Positions 6,127 through 8,258 of a stretch of DNA of 8,258 nucleotides are shown piece after piece. The stretch comes from Kiritimatiellia bacterium (GTDB lineage Bacteria; Verrucomicrobiota; Kiritimatiellia; RFP12; UBA1067): NCBI GenBank assembly GCA_016302985.1, contig JAEDMN010000149.1, positions 1 to 8,258 of the forward strand, written 5' to 3'. A model generated the notes under the pieces. It was not told where the DNA came from and made no database searches. It saw only the letters and a program-made list of their open reading frames with translations. A program made the position numbers and the translations under genes. Each line of letters starts with the position of its first letter. Position 1 is the stretch's first letter.

Positions 6127-6981
6127 TTACTTCGCGGCGGGCTTCGTCTCGGCGGGCTTCGCCTCGGCGGGCTTCGTCGCGGCGGGCTTCGCCTCCACCG
6201 GCTTCGTCGCGGCGGGCTTCGTTTCGGCGGGCTTCGTCGCGGCGGGCTTCGCCTTGTCCGCCTTCACGGCGTCGGCCGCGGCGTTCGCGGCATCGAAGAG
6301 CGAACGGGCGGCACGGGACGGGTCGTGGCGCTTCACGGCGTCGGCCATGCGCGCGATGCGGTCCTTCGCCTGGTCGTCCTTCGCCGCGGCCTTGAGCGCG
6401 TCGAAGTCCTTCGCGGCCCCGTCCTTGTCGCCCTGGAGCGCCTTGCAGCGCGCGGCGCCGAGCTGGGCCGTCAGGAGCAGGTAGGAGTTCGTGTTCGCCT
6501 GGGCGTACGCGGCGAAGGCCTCCTGGGCCTCCTTGAACTTCGACAGGCCCTCGAGGGCGTAGGCGCGGCCGACGACGGCGATGTCCGCGAACGCCGCGTT
6601 CGACGAGGCCTTCGCGTTCACCGCGTCGTAGACGTCGAGCGCGTCCTGGTAGCGGGCCGCGTCGTAGTAGGACTTCGCCAGGCGCAGGCGCAGCGTCGGA
6701 CCGACCTTCGTGGAGCCGAACTTGGAGACGGCCGTCTCGAGCTCCTCCGTGGTGAACGCGTTCACCAGCGCGGCGTTCGCCGCGGCGTCGCGGGCGCGCA
6801 GCCAGTTGCGCCCGCCGTAGAAACCGGCCACGACCAGCGCGGCGACCGCCAGCATCATCAGCGTGGACTTGCCTTCCTTCACCCACCAGTCCCACACGGG
6901 GAGCAGCTCGGGGGCCGCCTTCACGAAAGCGGGGAGGTTCTCGTCGGGCGTCTGAGTCTGAGTCTTGATTTCTTCACTCAT
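6127..6981 (-). CDS. Membrane-anchored YfgM-like (TPR_21) protein with Lys-Pro-Ala repeat tail
   Basis: The 284-aa product begins with a polar N-terminus, then WDWWVKEGKS (30-39), one hydrophobic segment (about 40-56, LMMLAVAALVVAGFYGG) and RNWLRARDAAANAAL. This resembles the start of YfgM/TPR_21 proteins, inner-membrane factors whose C-terminal TPR domain faces the periplasm and which associate with SecYEG and periplasmic chaperones. Residues 95-215 are helical TPR-like pairs (LRLRLAKSYYDAARYQDALDVY, read as two adjoining segments, and VVGRAYALEGLSKFKEAQEA). Residues 242-284 are pentapeptides of the form (T/A)KPA(A/E), a basic proline-rich tail. The ATG is preceded by AAGGTG and overlaps the end of pcnB by 8 nt (ATGAGTGA), so the two are translationally coupled. 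A GTG at 7011 is an alternative start without a good ribosome site. Topology and family are well supported; the precise role is not known, and pairing with pcnB gives no obvious functional clue. Confidence 0.8.
   Translation of the reverse strand: MSEEIKTQTQTPDENLPAFVKAAPELLPVWDWWVKEGKSTLMMLAVAALVVAGFYGGRNWLRARDAAANAALVNAFTTEELETAVSKFGSTKVGPTLRLRLAKSYYDAARYQDALDVYDAVNAKASSNAAFADIAVVGRAYALEGLSKFKEAQEAFAAYAQANTNSYLLLTAQLGAARCKALQGDKDGAAKDFDALKAAAKDDQAKDRIARMADAVKRHDPSRAARSLFDAANAAADAVKADKAKPAATKPAETKPAATKPVEAKPAATKPAEAKPAETKPAAK
6136..6255 (-). repeat. Eight 15-bp tandem repeats encoding the Lys-Pro-Ala tail
   Basis: Eight consecutive 15-base units, on the plus strand of the form GGCGGGCTTCGYNKC with a few changes (unit 5 starts CACC), each encode one pentapeptide such as ETKPA, ATKPA or EAKPA on the minus strand. 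A ninth, degenerate unit follows at 6256-6270. Differences cluster at the first two codons of each unit while AAGCCCGCC (Lys-Pro-Ala) is kept. Because the unit is a multiple of three, gain or loss of copies would change tail length without a frameshift. Confidence 0.9.
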
Positions 6982-8191
6982 GGTCTTCACCTTGTTCCTT
7001 GCAACGTTCACGGGACAGCGCGTCCCACTGGTCCAGCGTCTTCTCGTCGCGGCCCTCCGCGCGCGCCACGATCCGGTTGAAATCGAGTGCGTCCTGGAAG
7101 TCGCGGTTGTAGACGAAACGGCGGCGGCCCTTCTGCGGGGGGACGGCGAGCCGCTTCACCGAATCGAGCATCAGCACGGCCAGGAAGTACGTCGCCTTGG
7201 GCACCTTCAGCGCCTTCGACATCGTCCCGATCACGTCCCGCGCCTGCCCCGGGTTGGCCTTGGCCATCGCCGCGAACAGCACCGCCGCGCGCAGGCCGTT
7301 CGGCACGTCCACGCCGCGCGCCTTCATCGCCCGCTCGTAGCGGTCCAGCACCGACAGATACGTCCACGTGGACGACTTCGCGCCGCCGTCCCGCCCGATG
7401 AACGCCGCGAGGTCGGGCAGCAGGTCGCCCAGCAGGCCGAACTCCCACATCATCCGGAACGCCTTCTCGGACGCGCCGTACGTGAAGAGGCGGAACACCT
7501 CCTCGCAGAGGCGCGGCACGCTGGCCGCGAGGATGCAGGAATGGAGCTTGCGGATCGCCTTCTCCGTGCCGCGCTCGATCCTGAAGTCGAGGCGCGCCGC
7601 GAACTTCACCGCGCGCATCATGCGCACGGGGTCCTCGCGGAAGCGGATCATCGGGTCGCCGATCGAGCGGATGACGCCCTTCTTCAGGTCGTCCATGCCC
7701 CCGACCCAGTCGATCACCGAGAACGTCTTGATGTCGTAGAAGAGCCCGTTCACCGTGAAGTCGCGCCGGTAGGCGTCCGTCTCCGGCGTGCCGAACGTGT
7801 TGTCCTCGAACGGACCCTCCGCCGCGTGCTCGATGATCTCGCCGACCGTCTGGGAGTTCTGGCGGAACGTCGCCGTCTCGATGACCTTCTCGCCGAAGCG
7901 GACATGCGCCAGGCGGAAACGCCGCCCCACGAGGAAGCAGTTGCGGAACGCCTTCTTCACCTCGTTCGGCGTCGCGCTCGTGCCGACGTCGAAGTCCTTC
8001 GGGTTCCGCCCCAGCAGCAGGTCGCGCACGCCGCCCCCCACGAGGTACGCGGTGTGGCCGAGCCGCGAAAGGCGGTACAGCACCTTCAGGGCATCCGGGT
8101 CGATGTTCTTCCTCGAGACGCAATGCGACGCGCGCTCGTAGACCACGGGCGCGTTCTTCTTTAAAAGCTTTCGAGTCAGGAAACCGAACAT
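6974..8191 (-). CDS. pcnB: PcnB-type poly(A) polymerase / class II tRNA nucleotidyltransferase-like enzyme
   Basis: PcnB adds poly(A) tails to RNA 3' ends, promoting decay; its relatives add CCA to tRNA. The 405-aa product shows LVGGGVRDLLLG (50-61), the metal-binding DFD (66-68), the segment LVGRRFRLAHV (87-97) that is characteristic of bacterial poly(A) polymerases, ETATFR (105-110), RRDFTVNGLFYD (142-153) and IRSIGDPMIRFREDPVRMMR (174-193). Similarity to E. coli PcnB from SRKNIDPDALKVLYRL onward is close. E. coli PcnB (465 aa) has a long basic C-terminal extension that is missing here. CCA-adding activity cannot be excluded, because few features reliably separate the two enzymes. The ATG at 8191 has no Shine-Dalgarno and lies only 10 nt from the -10 box; an in-frame TTG at 8230 falls inside the -35 box and is unlikely. 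The stop overlaps the next start. Confidence 0.9.
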   Translation of the reverse strand: MFGFLTRKLLKKNAPVVYERASHCVSRKNIDPDALKVLYRLSRLGHTAYLVGGGVRDLLLGRNPKDFDVGTSATPNEVKKAFRNCFLVGRRFRLAHVRFGEKVIETATFRQNSQTVGEIIEHAAEGPFEDNTFGTPETDAYRRDFTVNGLFYDIKTFSVIDWVGGMDDLKKGVIRSIGDPMIRFREDPVRMMRAVKFAARLDFRIERGTEKAIRKLHSCILAASVPRLCEEVFRLFTYGASEKAFRMMWEFGLLGDLLPDLAAFIGRDGGAKSSTWTYLSVLDRYERAMKARGVDVPNGLRAAVLFAAMAKANPGQARDVIGTMSKALKVPKATYFLAVLMLDSVKRLAVPPQKGRRRFVYNRDFQDALDFNRIVARAEGRDEKTLDQWDALSRERCKEQGEDHE

Positions 8192-8201
8192 GAATTCGGA
8201 T

Positions 8202-8230
8202 ATTATGCCAAAAACGGAACGCGGAATCAA
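8202..8230 (-). promoter_or_regulatory. Sigma70-type promoter of pcnB
   Basis: The minus strand has TTGATT (8225-8230, 4 of 6 to consensus), a 17-bp spacer and CATAAT (8202-8207, 5 of 6). The bases CATAATATCC closely resemble the GATAATATTCC of the nusA promoter. Only 10 nt separate the -10 box from the pcnB ATG, so a start about 7 nt downstream would leave a leader of 3-5 nt. The remaining 28 bases to the window's edge (8231-8258) are GC-rich and show no recognisable gene. Confidence 0.65.
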
Positions 8231-8258
8231 GGGGGTCGGCCACGTGCGCCGGCGCTAG

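Noticed and set aside
6136..6255. Possible CRISPR or non-coding repeat array
   Set aside because: The 15-bp units are contiguous with no spacers, and they encode an in-frame pentapeptide repeat at the end of a gene.
5210..6484. 424-codon plus-strand frame spanning nusA, the intergenic region and the YfgM-like gene
   Set aside because: It crosses a terminator and promoter of the opposite strand, and its AGFVSAGF repeat is only the antisense reading of the 15-bp tandem repeat.
6982..7011. GTG start at 7011 for the YfgM-like protein
   Set aside because: No ribosome-binding site precedes it, whereas AAGGTG is well spaced before the ATG at 6981; the extra ten residues add nothing to the fold.
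6965..8164. 399-codon plus-strand frame opposite pcnB
   Set aside because: Shadow of pcnB codon usage; no recognisable motif and no ribosome-binding site that I could see.
8246..8255. Perfect palindrome GCGCCGGCGC at the right edge, near CACGTG
   Set aside because: Ten GC-only bases are common by chance at this GC content. It is not followed by a T run on the minus strand, so it is not a terminator.

Overview
The window is a high-GC bacterial chromosome segment. Every gene I can support lies on the minus strand, so it reads from high to low coordinates. It carries two transcription units of core RNA and translation genes, and I see no phage, transposon or CRISPR sequence. The organism is probably a member of the PVC assemblage, possibly Kiritimatiellota-like. 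That placement is a low-confidence impression from gene order, the compact RibF and TruB, and Lys/Pro/Ala-rich linkers; no rRNA or marker search was possible.

Unit 1 (about 8230 to 6066): a sigma70-type promoter only a few bases from its start codon drives pcnB, a PcnB/PAP-I type nucleotidyltransferase. An 8-base stop/start overlap couples it to a membrane-anchored YfgM-like (TPR_21) protein whose C-terminus is a Lys-Pro-Ala pentapeptide repeat encoded by a 15-bp tandem repeat. The unit ends at a very good intrinsic-terminator hairpin with a 17-bp stem.

Unit 2 (about 6036 to beyond position 1): a promoter with a perfect TTGACA box and a roughly 70-nt leader containing a 9-bp hairpin precedes nusA, infB, rbfA, truB and ribF. 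The spacings are 22, 2, 14 and -4 nt. A near-perfect Shine-Dalgarno sequence at the window's left edge shows that another gene follows immediately; rpsO would be the usual neighbour. This is the classic nusA-infB operon coupling transcription elongation (NusA), initiation (IF2), 30S maturation (RbfA), tRNA modification (TruB) and FMN/FAD synthesis (RibF). The usual first gene, rimP, is absent.

I did not find an undescribed multi-gene system. The most interesting signal is in TruB: the invariant catalytic aspartate of the GxLDPxATG motif reads glutamate (GAG). The active-site tyrosine of the next motif is phenylalanine, and the tyrosine of the KGTYIR motif is cysteine, while the rest of the fold is intact. 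Secondary points are a TKCD instead of NKxD G4 motif in IF2, a possibly leaderless pcnB mRNA, the hairpin in the nusA leader, the repeat tail of the TPR protein, and a RibF missing about a dozen residues behind its HxGH motif.
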